Assembly (NCBI GenBank): GCA_011389885.1
Contig: JAABTK010000002.1
Span: forward strand, 1-64,000
Source of the DNA: Gammaproteobacteria bacterium
GTDB taxonomy: Bacteria; Pseudomonadota; Gammaproteobacteria; Chromatiales; Chromatiaceae
Length of the DNA: 64,000 bases
Direction of reading: 5' to 3'
Positions within the stretch are counted from its first letter, which is position 1; the number at the start of each line of letters is the position of its first letter. The position numbers and the translations under genes are program-made. This document shows, in pieces, positions 8,061-17,260 of this stretch. The notes beneath the pieces were generated by a model. The model was not told the DNA's origin. It ran no database searches and saw only the letters and a list, made by a program, of their open reading frames with translations.

Positions 8061-8200
8061 TTGGCAGGCCTCTGCGCCCCCTTCTCGATTGGGCCGAATA
8101 CCCGCCACGGGGTTTGCGCCTGCATCGGCCTCGCCCCCGATGACGCCGCCGACTGCACGCACCTGTTGCAATATGCAGACCAAGCCATGTACGGTGCTAA
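8061..8200 (+). pseudogene. Relic of a GGDEF (diguanylate cyclase) domain C-terminus
   Basis: Directly after the aminotransferase stop, one frame encodes 'HGVCACIGLAPDDAAD' and 'LLQYADQAMYGAK', the diagnostic end of GGDEF domains (SIG(I/L)A, LL..AD.AMY.AK). The catalytic GGDEF motif and everything upstream are missing, and the frame is cut at the final AK by the inverted-repeat element at 8198. It cannot make c-di-GMP; it marks a lost signalling gene. Confidence 0.7.
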
Positions 8201-8363
8201 GAGGCCGTCTGAGAATGGGAACCGTAGCGAGGGGATGCCATTTTGAGCCCGTTTTATTGTTCATTTGAGGCGAATAGCGGGGACTATTTAACGGAAATGA
8301 ACAAAAAATCTGACCAAAAGGGCATTTCCGCATTAGGTTCTCCGATTCGCAGACAGCCTCTAA
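8198..8363. mobile_element. MITE-like element with ~26-bp terminal inverted repeats
   Basis: The left end (from 8201) 'gaggccgtctgagaatggg' is mirrored by the right end 'ctccgattcgcagacagcctc' in inverted form with few mismatches. Both ends are followed by TAA (8198-8200 and 8361-8363), a possible 3-bp target duplication. Inside, 'ttgttcattt' and 'aaatgaacaa' form a second palindrome. No coding capacity. A half copy lies at 57157-57227, and solo ends at 33938-33956 and 35229-35244. Confidence 0.7.
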
Positions 8364-8441
8364 AGGACTGGGGGAAAACGCCTGGTGTTTTTACGGGCAG
8401 ATGAAACAGGACATCCACGAACAAACCGCACGAGACACCTC

Positions 8442-9215
8442 ATGAGCAACACGCCCAACGAGCCCGCGCCGAAACGCAAACGCGGCATTTACCTGCTGCC
8501 CAACCTGTTCACCACCGCCGCCCTGTTCGGCGGCTTCTTCGCCATCCTCTCGGCGGTGAACGGCCGCTTTGATGCCGCAGCCATAGCCATCTTCGTCGCC
8601 ATGGTGCTGGACGGCCTGGATGGCCGGGTGGCCCGCATGACCAACACCCAAAGCGCCTTCGGGGCCGAGTACGACAGCCTCTCGGACATGACCGCGTTCG
8701 GCGTGGCCCCGGCGCTGGTGGTTTTCATCTGGGGCCTCGGCGATTTAGGCAAAATCGGCTGGTTCGCCGCCTTCATCTACACCGCGGGCACCGCCCTGCG
8801 CCTGGCCCGCTTCAACACCCAAATCGGCATTGCCGATAAACGCTACTTTCAGGGCCTGCCCAGCCCCTCGGCGGCGGCCATCATCGCCGGGGCCATTTGG
8901 GTGGCGGTGGATTTCGAACTCCCGGCGGCGGACCTGGCCTGGGCGGCCGCGGTAATCACCACCCTCTCCGGGCTATTGATGGTCTCCAACGTGCGCTACC
9001 ACAGCTTCAAGGAAGTCGACTTCCGCGGCAAGGTCCCCTTCATCGCATTGGTGGTGATTATGCTCGGCTTCGCCGTAGTGCTTTGGCATCCGCCCCTGGT
9101 GCTGTTCCTGCTATTCCTGAGCTATGCCGTCTCCGGCCCGGTAATCACCCTGGTGCATCTGCGCCGCCGCCGCGCCGAACGCCGGGCCGCTCAGCCTGAG
9201 GCGACCGATGACTGA
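8442..9215 (+). CDS. pssA: CDP-diacylglycerol--serine O-phosphatidyltransferase (phosphatidylserine synthase)
   Basis: 257 aa integral membrane enzyme that makes phosphatidylserine from CDP-diacylglycerol and L-serine, the precursor of phosphatidylethanolamine. The CDP-alcohol phosphotransferase signature DG-x2-AR-x8-G-x3-D-x3-D is present as 'DGLDGRVARM' through 'FGAEYDSLSD' at about residues 55-80. Several hydrophobic helices follow. This is the membrane type II form (with N-terminal 'PNLFTTAALFGGFFAIL'), not the peripheral E. coli type. ATG 8442 is preferred over the earlier in-frame ATG because it starts the conserved basic N-terminus. The C-terminus overlaps the next gene by 8 bases, suggesting coupling. 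Confidence 0.92.
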   Translation: MSNTPNEPAPKRKRGIYLLPNLFTTAALFGGFFAILSAVNGRFDAAAIAIFVAMVLDGLDGRVARMTNTQSAFGAEYDSLSDMTAFGVAPALVVFIWGLGDLGKIGWFAAFIYTAGTALRLARFNTQIGIADKRYFQGLPSPSAAAIIAGAIWVAVDFELPAADLAWAAAVITTLSGLLMVSNVRYHSFKEVDFRGKVPFIALVVIMLGFAVVLWHPPLVLFLLFLSYAVSGPVITLVHLRRRRAERRAAQPEATDD

Positions 9216-9588
9216 CAAACCCAAGCCCTGGCTGCTGTCGGTGGCGGAAATGGGCGGCCACCCCAACCCCGCCGCGCGCTATCGCGAGCTGGGGTATCAG
9301 GTGGAAATGGTCCCCAGCGTGCGCAAGGCCCAGGCTTGGTTGAAAACGCAAAGCCCGGCCGTGCTGGTCACCGAGTTCCACTTCGACCCCGGCTTTCGCG
9401 ACCGCATGAGCAATCTCGAATCCCTGCTCGCCGCACTGCAACGCTACGGGACCCAGACCAAGGTCGTGGTCATCGTAGACCCCGCTCACCTGCCGCGACT
9501 GCAACAGGTGCAGCAACGCTACCCGATCCACGCCGTATTGCAAATCCCGGTCCAGGCAGAGGCCCTGCGCGCCGCGCTGGGGGATTGA
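9208..9588 (+). CDS. Small pseudo-receiver-like hypothetical protein
   Basis: 126 aa, cytosolic. Alternating predicted strands and helices ('WLLSVAEM', 'GYQVEMVPS', 'AVLVTEFHFDP', 'TKVVVIVDPA', 'AVLQIPVQAEALRAAL') follow a CheY-like order, ending in the proline-containing loop typical of receivers. The usual phospho-acceptor Asp position reads Glu-Phe-His, so it is probably not phosphorylated. That assignment is structural guesswork. It overlaps the end of pssA by 8 bases and precedes the hydroxylase by 33 bases, so the three are probably one transcript. Confidence 0.6.
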   Translation: MTDKPKPWLLSVAEMGGHPNPAARYRELGYQVEMVPSVRKAQAWLKTQSPAVLVTEFHFDPGFRDRMSNLESLLAALQRYGTQTKVVVIVDPAHLPRLQQVQQRYPIHAVLQIPVQAEALRAALGD

Positions 9589-9621
9589 GAACATAACGCA
9601 AACCCACAGAGGCAATCCGAA

Positions 9622-10296
9622 ATGATGCTGGAAATCCCCAAGCTGCTGAACCAGGCCCAACTCGGCAAGATCCACGAAATCCTCGATCAGGCCCAGTTTC
9701 AGGACGGCAAACTCACCGCCGGCATGGCCGCCCGCCGGGTGAAGAATAACCAAGAGCTGAAGGCCGAACCGCAGCGCATGGAGGTGTTGATTCGGCTCCT
9801 GGTCAGCGCCTTGAGCCACAACGAAACCTTTAACGCCGCAGCCTGGCCGCAGCGCATGGCCGACCCCATCTTTGCCCGCTATCAGCCCGGCATGACCTAC
9901 GGCGACCATGTGGACGACGCCATCATGGGCCACGCCGGCGTGCGCTTCAGAAGCGATGTTTCCATGACCATCTTCCTGTGCGAACCCGACGCCTACGCGG
10001 GCGGCGAGCTGGCGGTGCGCACCACTTTCGGCGAAAAGCGAGTCAAACTGGCGGCCGGCGACGCCGTGGTCTATCCCTCGTCCAGCCTGCACCAGGTCGC
10101 CCCGGTGACCCAGGGCCAGCGCCAGGTGGCGCTGTTGTGGATTCAGAGCCATGTGCGCGACCCGGCCCGCCGCGAGCTGCTGTTCGAACTCAATCAGGCC
10201 CGCAACACCCTGCTCAAGCAGGACCCGGAGGCGGAAACCGCACAACGGGTGGACCGCGCCTTCTCCAACCTCGTGCGCATGTGGGCCGAGGTGTAG
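9622..10296 (+). CDS. PKHD-type Fe(II)/2-oxoglutarate dioxygenase (PiuC/YbiX-like)
   Basis: 224 aa, full length for PKHD-type hydroxylases. The facial triad is visible: H-x-D in 'YGDHVDDAIMG' (about residue 95) and the distal His in 'SSSLHQVAPVT', followed by the 2-oxoglutarate-binding Arg in 'QRQVALLW'. Prolyl-4-hydroxylase-like fold with 'DVSMTIFLCEPDAYAGGELAV' region between (two strands). In pseudomonads PiuC accompanies siderophore receptors; no TonB receptor is nearby here, so the iron link is unproven. ATG 9622 or 9625 are both possible; 'gaggcaatccgaa' precedes them. Confidence 0.88.
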   Translation: MMLEIPKLLNQAQLGKIHEILDQAQFQDGKLTAGMAARRVKNNQELKAEPQRMEVLIRLLVSALSHNETFNAAAWPQRMADPIFARYQPGMTYGDHVDDAIMGHAGVRFRSDVSMTIFLCEPDAYAGGELAVRTTFGEKRVKLAAGDAVVYPSSSLHQVAPVTQGQRQVALLWIQSHVRDPARRELLFELNQARNTLLKQDPEAETAQRVDRAFSNLVRMWAEV

Positions 10297-10408
10297 ACCG
10301 GGGATAATCAGACCCAGTTCTCAATCCTGCGCATTCGCCCTTTCTATCGTCTCGGTTTTGTTTTAAAACGACCTTTTCATTTCCAACTAAAAAAATGGAG
10401 AGGAAAGG

Positions 10409-11083
10409 ATGGCGATCACAGATTGGCCAGCGGAAGAGCGGCCACGGGAAAAACTCCAGGCCCGAGGCCCCCAGGCCCTGTCGGATGCGGAGCTGCTGGC
10501 GATCTTCCTGCGCACCGGGGTCACCGGCAAGACCGCGGTGGATCTGGCGCGGGAACTGCTGGAGCATTTCGGCAGCCTGCGGGCACTGCTGAGCGCGGGG
10601 CGCGAAGAATTCTGTCGGGCCTACGGCCTGGGCGAGGCCAAATACGTTCAGCTCCAAGCGGTGCTGGAGATGGGCCGGCGCCACCTGCTGGAGACCCTCA
10701 AGCACGGCGACGCGCTCACCAGCCCGGCGGCCACCCGCGACTTCCTGCGCGCCCAACTGCGCGCCTACCCCTACGAGGTCTTCGCCTGTCTGTTCCTGGA
10801 TAATCGCAACCGGGTGATCGAATACGAAGAGATGTTCCGCGGCACCATCGACGGCGCCAGCGTGCATCCGCGTGAGGTGGTGCGCCGCGCCCTGTTTCAT
10901 AACGCCGCGGCCCTGATCCTGGCCCACAACCACCCCTCGGGCGTGGCCGAGCCCAGCCCCGCGGACCGCCAAATCACCCACCGCCTAAAAGAGGCCCTAT
11001 CGCTGGTGGACGTGCGCCTGCTCGACCACTTCGTGATCGGCGACGGCGAACTCACCTCATTGGCGGAACTTGGGGAGATTTGA
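10409..11083 (+). CDS. radC: RadC-like JAB-domain protein
   Basis: 224 aa. N-terminal helix-hairpin-helix part ('[15 protein letters not shown]', 'FGSLRALL') followed by the JAB/MPN metalloprotease-like domain with '[16 protein letters not shown]', the His-x-His...Asp zinc motif, and 'LLDHFVIG'. RadC was once assigned to DNA repair; the biochemical role is unsettled. 'ggagaggaaagg' precedes the ATG closely. In many gammaproteobacteria radC sits next to coaBC; here coaBC is 24 kb away, so the usual block has been split. Confidence 0.92.
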   Translation: MAITDWPAEERPREKLQARGPQALSDAELLAIFLRTGVTGKTAVDLARELLEHFGSLRALLSAGREEFCRAYGLGEAKYVQLQAVLEMGRRHLLETLKHGDALTSPAATRDFLRAQLRAYPYEVFACLFLDNRNRVIEYEEMFRGTIDGASVHPREVVRRALFHNAAALILAHNHPSGVAEPSPADRQITHRLKEALSLVDVRLLDHFVIGDGELTSLAELGEI

Positions 11084-11129
11084 GGCGCCAAAAGGTAACG
11101 CAAAGGGCGCAGGTGTTGTTTCCGCTACG

Positions 11130-11274
11130 GGTGCGCGGCCCCACCAGCGGCCGAAGCTTGGTAGACCGCATTTGAACCACGAATGGACACGAATGGACAC
11201 GAATGGACACGAATATCCATCAAGCCGCGGGCGCAGCCTGTTTCACCTCTGGGGTATAGGACCGAAACGAAATG
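11130..11274. repeat. Long direct repeat, copy A
   Basis: 145-bp unit starting 'ggtgcgcggccccaccag' and ending 'accgaaacgaaatg', nearly identical to 11375-11509. It differs mainly in containing three instead of two copies of the 10-bp unit 'gaatggacac'. Confidence 0.85.
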
Positions 11275-11280
11275 AGCCAT

Positions 11281-11362
11281 TGAACCGCGAATGGACGCGA
11301 ATATTCACTTCGCTACAGGCGGAACTGACGCGCCTTGCGGGTGCGCGACTAGACCCTGGGGT
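11281..11362. repeat. Dispersed CGCGAATGGACGCGAAT repeat between the two direct copies
   Basis: Begins 'gaaccgcgaatggacgcg' and continues with 'tcgctacaggcgg' and 'gcgcgactagaccctgg'. The reverse complement recurs at 42740-42829, including the flanking 'gggtctagtcgc', so this is one dispersed intergenic family. Confidence 0.7.
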
Positions 11363-11374
11363 TTTCCCGCTTCT

Positions 11375-11509
11375 GGTGCGCGGCCCCACCAGCGGCCGAA
11401 GCTTGGTAGACCGCATTTGAACCACGAATGGACACGAATGGACACGAATATCCATCAAGCCGCGGGCGCAGCCTGTTTCACCTCTGGGGTGTAGGACCGA
11501 AACGAAATG
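11375..11509. repeat. Long direct repeat, copy B
   Basis: 135-bp second copy of the unit at 11130-11274, with two 'gaatggacac' units. Confidence 0.85.
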
Positions 11510-11518
11510 CGCTACTGA

Positions 11519-11665
11519 CCTATTCGCGTTTATTCGCGTTCATTCGCGGTTAAATCCTGTATTGATATCGAGCGCCTCGTAACTGGGCGTAAGACCGCAA
11601 CGAAATGCGTTATTGATCTATTCGCGTTTATTCGCGGTTAAATCCCGTAGTGATATCGAGCGCCC
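11519..11665. repeat. Pair of TATTCGCG-type direct repeats
   Basis: Two imperfect copies (11519-11573 and 11618-11665) of 'ctattcgcgtttattcgcg' followed by 'gttaaatcc' and 'tgatatcgagcgcc'. The 'attcgcg' unit is the complement of the 'cgcgaat' unit in the neighbouring repeats. The whole 11084-11671 gap is repeat sequence with no gene. Confidence 0.75.
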
Positions 11666-11671
11666 GGAAAC

Positions 11672-13189
11672 CTACCCTAAAATGCCTTTGCGCCCTTGGC
11701 GTTTTATCGGGACAGCCGCGGCGGCCAGGATCGATGACAACAACAGGATTACGGGCCAATTGCCGAACCGAACATAGGGCGTGGCGCCGCTTCGGGGCTG
11801 GATTCGGCCGGTCAACACCATGGCGCGATTGGTCTCGGATCGCGCCTTGACCCGGCCTTTGTGGTCGATGAATGCGCTAATGCCGGTGTTGGTGGCCCGG
11901 GCCATTTCCCGGCCCGTCTCCAGGCTGCGCATGCGGGCGATCTGCAAGTGCTGGGGCAGTGCGATGGAGTCGCCGAACCAGGCGTCGTTACTCACGTTGA
12001 CCAGGAATTGGGCCTCGGGCAGGGTCTGGATCACCTCGTTACCGAAGGCCGCCTCATAGCAAATGGAGACGCCCGCCGGCAGTCCGGCCAGGGTCATTAC
12101 GGCTGGTTCGGATTCGTCGGCGGAAAAGCCGGAAAAGGGGATTCGAATCCACTCCAGCAGCGGCCGCAATAGGCGCTCCAGCGGCATGAATTCGCCAAAG
12201 GGCACCAGGTGGCGCTTGAAGTATTGCCCCGGCTCGGCCCCCAGGCGGATCACCGCGTTGAAATACCGTCCGCCGTCGGCGCCCTCCTCCCACACCGGGA
12301 TGCCGAGTAACAACTCGCCGCCCTGTTGGCGGAGCTTGGCGTGCAGCGGATCCAAAAAACCTTCGCGGATATGATGGGCGAAGGCCGGAATCGCGGTTTC
12401 GGGCCAAATCACTAAATCACGCCCCCAAACCGCCTCGCTCAAATCGAGATAGGCGCGCAACGAGATCCCAAGCCGCTCCTTGCGCCACTTTTCGGATTGG
12501 GGGATATCCCCCTGGACCAAGGCCGCCTCGATGGGGGCGCCCCCGTCGGCCGTCCATTGGACTGGCCTTAAGGCGGCCGCGCCGAGCCAAGCTAGGCACA
12601 CCGCCGTGACCAATCCAAGGCGACCGTGAAACGAAAAGCCGGGCCGGCTCAGGCAAGCCAGGGTGAAGACCGCCAACGCCAGCGCGAGACTCAGCCCATA
12701 GACCCCGAGCACAGGCCCCAGGGGCGCCAGCGGCCCGTCCACCTGGGAATACCCAAGGGCCAACCAGGGGAAGCCGGTGAGGAACCAGCCGCGGAACCAC
12801 TCCATTAACACCCAAAGGGCCGAGCCGCCGAGAAAAAACCGCCACCCCAGCCGCCCATCGCGCGCTTGCAGCCACCCGAGCAGCCAGCCCAACCCGGCGT
12901 AGTAACCGGCTATCACCAGCACGAACAGCACATTGATCCCCGCCGCCAGCCAGGGCGACACCCCGCCGAACTGGCTAACACTCAGGTGCAGCCACGAAAC
13001 CCCGAAGCCTATCAGCCCCAGCCCGAACAGCCAGCCATCCAGCGCCCAACGCCGGGGCGTCCCGCCCGCCGAGGCCCAAAGCCAGAGCGCAGGACCGACC
13101 ACGGCCAACGGCCAGACCGCAAAGGGCGCAAAGGCGCCGACGGTGAGCAGGCCGGCGAGGAGGGGGATCAGCGGGCGGAGGCGGTGCAT
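11672..13189 (-). CDS. lnt: Apolipoprotein N-acyltransferase
   Basis: 505 aa inner-membrane enzyme that adds the third acyl chain to the N-terminal cysteine of lipoproteins. The N-terminal third has several hydrophobic helices; the periplasmic nitrilase-like domain shows the Glu-Lys-Cys triad: Glu in 'IWPETAIPAF', Lys in 'YFKRHLVPFGEFMP', Cys in 'VSICYEAAFG'. The ATG at 13189 gives the usual short basic N-terminus 'MHRLRPLIPLLAG'; the frame is open further upstream but without family similarity. It ends the conserved miaB-phoH-ybeY-corC-lnt block, though 160 bp with a dispersed repeat (13313-13350) separates it from corC. Confidence 0.95.
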   Translation of the reverse strand: MHRLRPLIPLLAGLLTVGAFAPFAVWPLAVVGPALWLWASAGGTPRRWALDGWLFGLGLIGFGVSWLHLSVSQFGGVSPWLAAGINVLFVLVIAGYYAGLGWLLGWLQARDGRLGWRFFLGGSALWVLMEWFRGWFLTGFPWLALGYSQVDGPLAPLGPVLGVYGLSLALALAVFTLACLSRPGFSFHGRLGLVTAVCLAWLGAAALRPVQWTADGGAPIEAALVQGDIPQSEKWRKERLGISLRAYLDLSEAVWGRDLVIWPETAIPAFAHHIREGFLDPLHAKLRQQGGELLLGIPVWEEGADGGRYFNAVIRLGAEPGQYFKRHLVPFGEFMPLERLLRPLLEWIRIPFSGFSADESEPAVMTLAGLPAGVSICYEAAFGNEVIQTLPEAQFLVNVSNDAWFGDSIALPQHLQIARMRSLETGREMARATNTGISAFIDHKGRVKARSETNRAMVLTGRIQPRSGATPYVRFGNWPVILLLSSILAAAAVPIKRQGRKGILG

Positions 13190-13353
13190 CGGGTCAATCC
13201 GCTCCCGCGGCGCCCCCGATCCAGAGGCGCTCCGCGCCGCGAGCGACACTCGGCGTGGGGCGGCGGCAGGTGCGTAACACCGCCCGATCGATGGTACGGG
13301 GGAAGCCTCCGCGTTTTCTGCGCCCCTCTGCGTCCGCTGCGTTCCCGAACAGC

Positions 13354-14208
13354 CTATCTATCGTCTCCATCCTCCGCCATCCCTTCCATCCGCAGCCCCA
13401 ACAACTGCACCTTCCGGCTGTCGGCCTTAAGCACTTTAAACACAAAGCGCTCCACATGGATTTCGTCGCCGCGTTTGGGCAGGTGGCCGAGTTGGTTGGT
13501 GACCAAGCCAGCGATGGTGTCGAATTCCTCGTCGCTGAACGCGCTGCCGAAGTATTCGTTAAAGTCTTCGATCGGCGTTTGGGCCTTCACCGAGTATTGG
13601 TTTTCGCCGCGCTTCAGGATTTGCGTGCCGTCGGTGACATCGGTCTCGTCCTCGATCTCGCCCACGATTTGCTCCAGCACGTCCTCAATAGTCACCAAGC
13701 CGGAGGCGGCGCCGTATTCGTCCACCACAATGGCCATGTGGTTGCGGCTGGCGCGAAACTCGTTCAGCAGCACATTCAGGCGCTTGCTCTCGGGTACGAA
13801 CACCGCGCTGCGCAGCAGGTCGCGAATATCGAAATCCTTTTTTGCGCCCTCGCCGCAGTAGGCCAACAGGTCCTTGGCCAGCAGCAGGCCCACCACCTCG
13901 CTGCGATCATCGCTGATCACCGGAAAACGGGAATGGGCGGAGTCGCGCACAATGGGCAGGATCTTCTCCAACGGCGCATCGCGCTCAATCACCACCATGT
14001 GGGCGCGCGGGATCATAATATCCCGCACCCGCATCTCGGCCACCTCCATGGCCCCTTCGATCATGCTCAAAGTCTCGGTTTGGATGATGTCCCGGTCCTT
14101 GGCATCTTGCAGCGCCTCCACTACCTGCTCCTTGGTTTGCAGATCCTTACGGAAATGCTTCAGCAGAGGCCCCAACCAAGGTCGGGGTTTTGAATCGTCG
14201 TCGTTCAT
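13354..14208 (-). CDS. corC: CorC/HlyC-type transporter-associated CBS protein
   Basis: 284 aa soluble protein: N-terminal linker, two CBS domains (around residues 65-185, 'RDIMIPRAHMVVIE' and 'LLLAKDLLAYCG'), then the CorC/HlyC C-terminal FAD-like domain ('AGLVTNQLGHLPKRGDEI'). E. coli CorC is linked to cobalt and magnesium efflux. No membrane segments, so it is the short CorC type rather than the DUF21-containing form. Follows ybeY by 37 bases on the same strand. Confidence 0.92.
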   Translation of the reverse strand: MNDDDSKPRPWLGPLLKHFRKDLQTKEQVVEALQDAKDRDIIQTETLSMIEGAMEVAEMRVRDIMIPRAHMVVIERDAPLEKILPIVRDSAHSRFPVISDDRSEVVGLLLAKDLLAYCGEGAKKDFDIRDLLRSAVFVPESKRLNVLLNEFRASRNHMAIVVDEYGAASGLVTIEDVLEQIVGEIEDETDVTDGTQILKRGENQYSVKAQTPIEDFNEYFGSAFSDEEFDTIAGLVTNQLGHLPKRGDEIHVERFVFKVLKADSRKVQLLGLRMEGMAEDGDDR

Positions 14209-14245
14209 AGGGGTTTATCTAGCTTTCCTTCTGTATTGTGATTTT

Positions 14246-14695
14246 CTATGCATAGGGATCGGCAATGCCCAACCCCTCCAATATCCCCCGCTCCAGGCCT
14301 TCCATCTCTTCGGCCTGGGCGTCGTTCAGGTGGTCATAGCCTAGCAGATGAAACACCCCATGGACCACCAGGTGGGTCCAATGGTCGGCCTCGGCCTTGC
14401 CCTGTTCGCGGGCCTCTTGGGTCACCACCGGGGCGCAGATTACGAGATCGCCCAGCAGGGATGTCACCACGGGCGGCGGGGCCTCGAAGGGAAAGGAGAG
14501 GACATTGGTGGGCCTGTCCTGGCCCCGATAGCGGCGATTGAGTTCGCGACTCTCCTCGCTGTCTACGATGCGAAGGGTGAGTTCGGTGTCGTCGCGGCGA
14601 CCCTCCAGCGCGGCGCGGACCCACTGGCGGAAGTCGGCCTCCGCGGGCAGGGCCTGGGTCGAGGTCGCGTTCTGCACCTCCAGTTCCAGGTTCAC
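14246..14695 (-). CDS. ybeY: Endoribonuclease YbeY
   Basis: 149 aa. Single-strand endoribonuclease for 16S rRNA 3'-end maturation and ribosome quality control. The zinc-binding H-x3-H-x5-H signature is present as '[11 protein letters not shown]' near the C-terminus, and '[19 protein letters not shown]' is the family's central segment. Its start overlaps the end of phoH by 4 bases, so the two are translationally coupled, as is common. Confidence 0.95.
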   Translation of the reverse strand: MNLELEVQNATSTQALPAEADFRQWVRAALEGRRDDTELTLRIVDSEESRELNRRYRGQDRPTNVLSFPFEAPPPVVTSLLGDLVICAPVVTQEAREQGKAEADHWTHLVVHGVFHLLGYDHLNDAQAEEMEGLERGILEGLGIADPYA

Positions 14696-15675
14696 GCTCG
14701 ACCGGCCCCCGGGTCGTGGGCCTCGTAGGCGTTGACGATGCGCTGCACCAGGGGGTGGCGCACCACGTCTCCGGCCTTGAAGAAGGTAAAGCTAATGCCT
14801 TCCACGTTGGACAGCACCTCGGTGCAGTGGCGCAGGCCGGAGACCTGACCCCGCGGCAGGTCGGTTTGGGTGACGTCGCCGGTAATGATGGCGGTGGAGC
14901 CGAAACCGATGCGGGTGAGGAACATCTTCATCTGCTCGGGCGTGGTGTTTTGGGCCTCGTCGAGGATAATGAAGGAATCATTCAGGGTGCGGCCGCGCAT
15001 GTAGGCCAGCGGGGCCACCTCGATCACGTTGCGTTCGATCAGCTTAGCCACCCGCTCGAAGCCCATCATTTCGTATAGGGCATCGTACAGCGGCCGCAGG
15101 TAGGGGTCGATCTTTTGCGCCAGGTCGCCGGGCAGAAAGCCCAAGCGCTCCCCCGCCTCCACCGCGGGTCGGGCCAGGATCACCCGGCGCACCAGGTCGC
15201 GGTCCAGGGCGTCCACCGCACAGGCCACGGCCAGGTAGGTCTTGCCGGTGCCGGCGGGGCCCACGCCGAAGTTGATGTCGTGGGTCAGGATCTTGTGCAG
15301 GTATTCCTTCTGATTCGCCCCGCGGGGACGCACCAGGCCGCGGCGGGTCTTGATCACCACCTCGGGGATCTCCTGCTCCGCCTGGTCGCGCAGCATCTCC
15401 TCGATGCCGGATTCCTGCAGGTACAGGTGCACGGATTCGGGGGTCAGCGGCTCCTCGTCGGTGGCCTTATAGAGGGCGCGCAGCACCTCGGCCCCGGCGC
15501 GCACCGCCTGGGGCTCGCCGAGCAGGCGGAAATGCGCCCCGCGGTTGTTCACCTCGATCCCCAACCGGCGCTCAATCTGGCGCAGGTGTTCGTCGAGTTG
15601 ACCACAGAGATTGGCGAGGCGGGCGTTGTCCTCGGAGGGGAGTTCCAGCTCCAGGGCATCGGGGAGGTCGGGCAC
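14692..15675 (-). CDS. ybeZ: PhoH-like ATPase (YbeZ)
   Basis: 327 aa. N-terminal KH-like segment, then the PhoH NTPase domain: Walker A '[13 protein letters not shown]' (about residue 135), Walker B '[14 protein letters not shown]', and '[10 protein letters not shown]'. YbeZ interacts with YbeY in rRNA processing. Overlaps ybeY by 4 bases and follows miaB by 24 bases. Confidence 0.95.
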   Translation of the reverse strand: MPDLPDALELELPSEDNARLANLCGQLDEHLRQIERRLGIEVNNRGAHFRLLGEPQAVRAGAEVLRALYKATDEEPLTPESVHLYLQESGIEEMLRDQAEQEIPEVVIKTRRGLVRPRGANQKEYLHKILTHDINFGVGPAGTGKTYLAVACAVDALDRDLVRRVILARPAVEAGERLGFLPGDLAQKIDPYLRPLYDALYEMMGFERVAKLIERNVIEVAPLAYMRGRTLNDSFIILDEAQNTTPEQMKMFLTRIGFGSTAIITGDVTQTDLPRGQVSGLRHCTEVLSNVEGISFTFFKAGDVVRHPLVQRIVNAYEAHDPGAGRA

Positions 15676-15699
15676 AGTAGTCCTTGAATTCTTGATGGA

Positions 15700-17046
15700 T
15701 TAGGCGGTTCGGGCGAGGGGCGGCTGAATCAGCTCCCCGCGCAGGGAGTTGGGCAGGGCCTCGGTGATGCGCAGGTCCACGAAGCGGCCGATGAGTTCGG
15801 CGGGGCCGTCGAAGTTGACCACGCGGTTGTTTTCGGTGCGGCCGGCGAGCTGGGTCGGATCCTTGCGCGCCGGGCGTTCCGCCAGCACCCGCTGGGTGGT
15901 CCCCACCATGCGCCGGCTGATCTGCTGGGCCATGGCGTCGATGCGTTGTTGCAGCCGCTCCAGGCGGGCCTGTTTCACGCTCAGGGGAATATCGTCGGGC
16001 AGGTCCGCCGCCGGGGTGCCGGGGCGGGCGCTGTAGATGAAGCTGAAGGAGTGGTCGAAGCCCACGGCCTCAATCAGCTCCATGGTGCGTTCGAAGTCCT
16101 CGTCGGTCTCGCCGGGAAAACCGACGATGAAGTCCGAAGACAGGCTGATGTCCGGCCGCACCTCGCGCAACTTGCGGATCTTGGCGCGATATTCCAGCGC
16201 CGAGTGGCCGCGCTTCATTTGCATTAGAATGCGGTCCGAGCCGCTTTGCACCGGCAAGTGCAGGTGGCTCACCAGCTCCGGCACGCGGGCGTAGGCCTCA
16301 ATCAGGCGCTCGGAGAACTCTAGCGGGTGGGAGGTGGTGTAGCGCACCCGCTCGATGCCCTCCACCGCGGCCACGTATTCGATCAATAGCGCCAGATCGG
16401 CGCAGTCGCCGTCGTGCATCTCGCCCTGATAGGCGTTGACGTTCTGCCCCAACAGGTTGATCTCCCGCACGCCCTGCGCCGCCAGTGCCGCCGCCTCGGC
16501 GATCACGTCGTCAAAGGGACGGCTCATCTCCTCGCCGCGGGTGAAGGGCACCACGCAGTAGGTGCAGTATTTGGAGCAGCCCTCCATCACCGACACGAAG
16601 GCCGTAGGCCCCTCGGCCCGGGGCGCGGGCAGGCGGTCGAACTTTTCGATCTCCGGGAAGCTCACATCCACCACCGGCCCCCGGGTGCGGCGCGCCGCGT
16701 CGAGCATCTGCGGCAGCCGATGCAGGGTCTGGGGGCCGAACACTAGGTCCACATAGGGCGCGCGCTCACGGATCGCCGCCCCCTCCTGACTGGCCACGCA
16801 GCCGCCCACGCCGATCACCAGCCCCGGCCGTTCCTGTTTCCAGGACTTCCAGCGCCCGAGCTGGGAGAACACCTTCTCCTGCGCCTTTTCGCGAATGGAG
16901 CAGGTGTTCAAAAGTAGCACGTCCGCCCCTTCCGGCCGATCGATGACCTCCAGGCCATGGGATTCGCGCAGCACATCGGCCATCTTGGCCGTGTCGTACT
17001 CGTTCATCTGGCAACCGAAGGTCTTAATGTAGAGCTTTCCGGGCAT
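15700..17046 (-). CDS. miaB: tRNA-2-methylthio-N6-dimethylallyladenosine synthase
   Basis: 448 aa radical-SAM methylthiotransferase modifying A37 of tRNAs. N-terminal UPF0004 domain cysteines: '[11 protein letters not shown]', '[11 protein letters not shown]', '[11 protein letters not shown]', binding one 4Fe-4S cluster. Radical SAM cysteines: '[15 protein letters not shown]' (CxxxCxxC). A C-terminal TRAM-like region follows. I chose the ATG at 17046 ('[15 protein letters not shown]'), which matches family N-termini; 23 upstream codons are open but not family-like. Head of the miaB-ybeZ-ybeY-corC-lnt run. Confidence 0.96.
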   Translation of the reverse strand: MPGKLYIKTFGCQMNEYDTAKMADVLRESHGLEVIDRPEGADVLLLNTCSIREKAQEKVFSQLGRWKSWKQERPGLVIGVGGCVASQEGAAIRERAPYVDLVFGPQTLHRLPQMLDAARRTRGPVVDVSFPEIEKFDRLPAPRAEGPTAFVSVMEGCSKYCTYCVVPFTRGEEMSRPFDDVIAEAAALAAQGVREINLLGQNVNAYQGEMHDGDCADLALLIEYVAAVEGIERVRYTTSHPLEFSERLIEAYARVPELVSHLHLPVQSGSDRILMQMKRGHSALEYRAKIRKLREVRPDISLSSDFIVGFPGETDEDFERTMELIEAVGFDHSFSFIYSARPGTPAADLPDDIPLSVKQARLERLQQRIDAMAQQISRRMVGTTQRVLAERPARKDPTQLAGRTENNRVVNFDGPAELIGRFVDLRITEALPNSLRGELIQPPLARTA

Positions 17047-17260
17047 GAAGTCGTTCGATACTTGAGCAGTTTCAGGACAATTGGCAATTTGATCAGGTTT
17101 TGCAGGGCTCCGCAAGCGGCGATTCGACGGCCGCGGGGAAACGCAGGGGGCGCGCTGGACTCACGGCCGATGCGGGGTATTTGGGGTCGCACCCCTCTGA
17201 TGGGCGCGGCGCCGACCGGCCGCCGCGCCATCCGTCACCCGGGGCAGCGCCTTTGTGCCG

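Noticed and set aside
11160-11210. CRISPR-like array of 'gaatggacac' units
   Set aside because: Units are adjacent without spacers, only two or three copies, and no cas genes. It is a simple tandem repeat inside a larger dispersed repeat.
12136-12152. tRNA-like 'gattcgaatcc' T-arm
   Set aside because: Lies inside lnt coding sequence without an acceptor or anticodon stem around it. No tRNA was found in the window.
13255-14193. 312-codon plus-strand frame over corC
   Set aside because: Antisense to a gene with clear CBS domains; composition typical of shadow frames.
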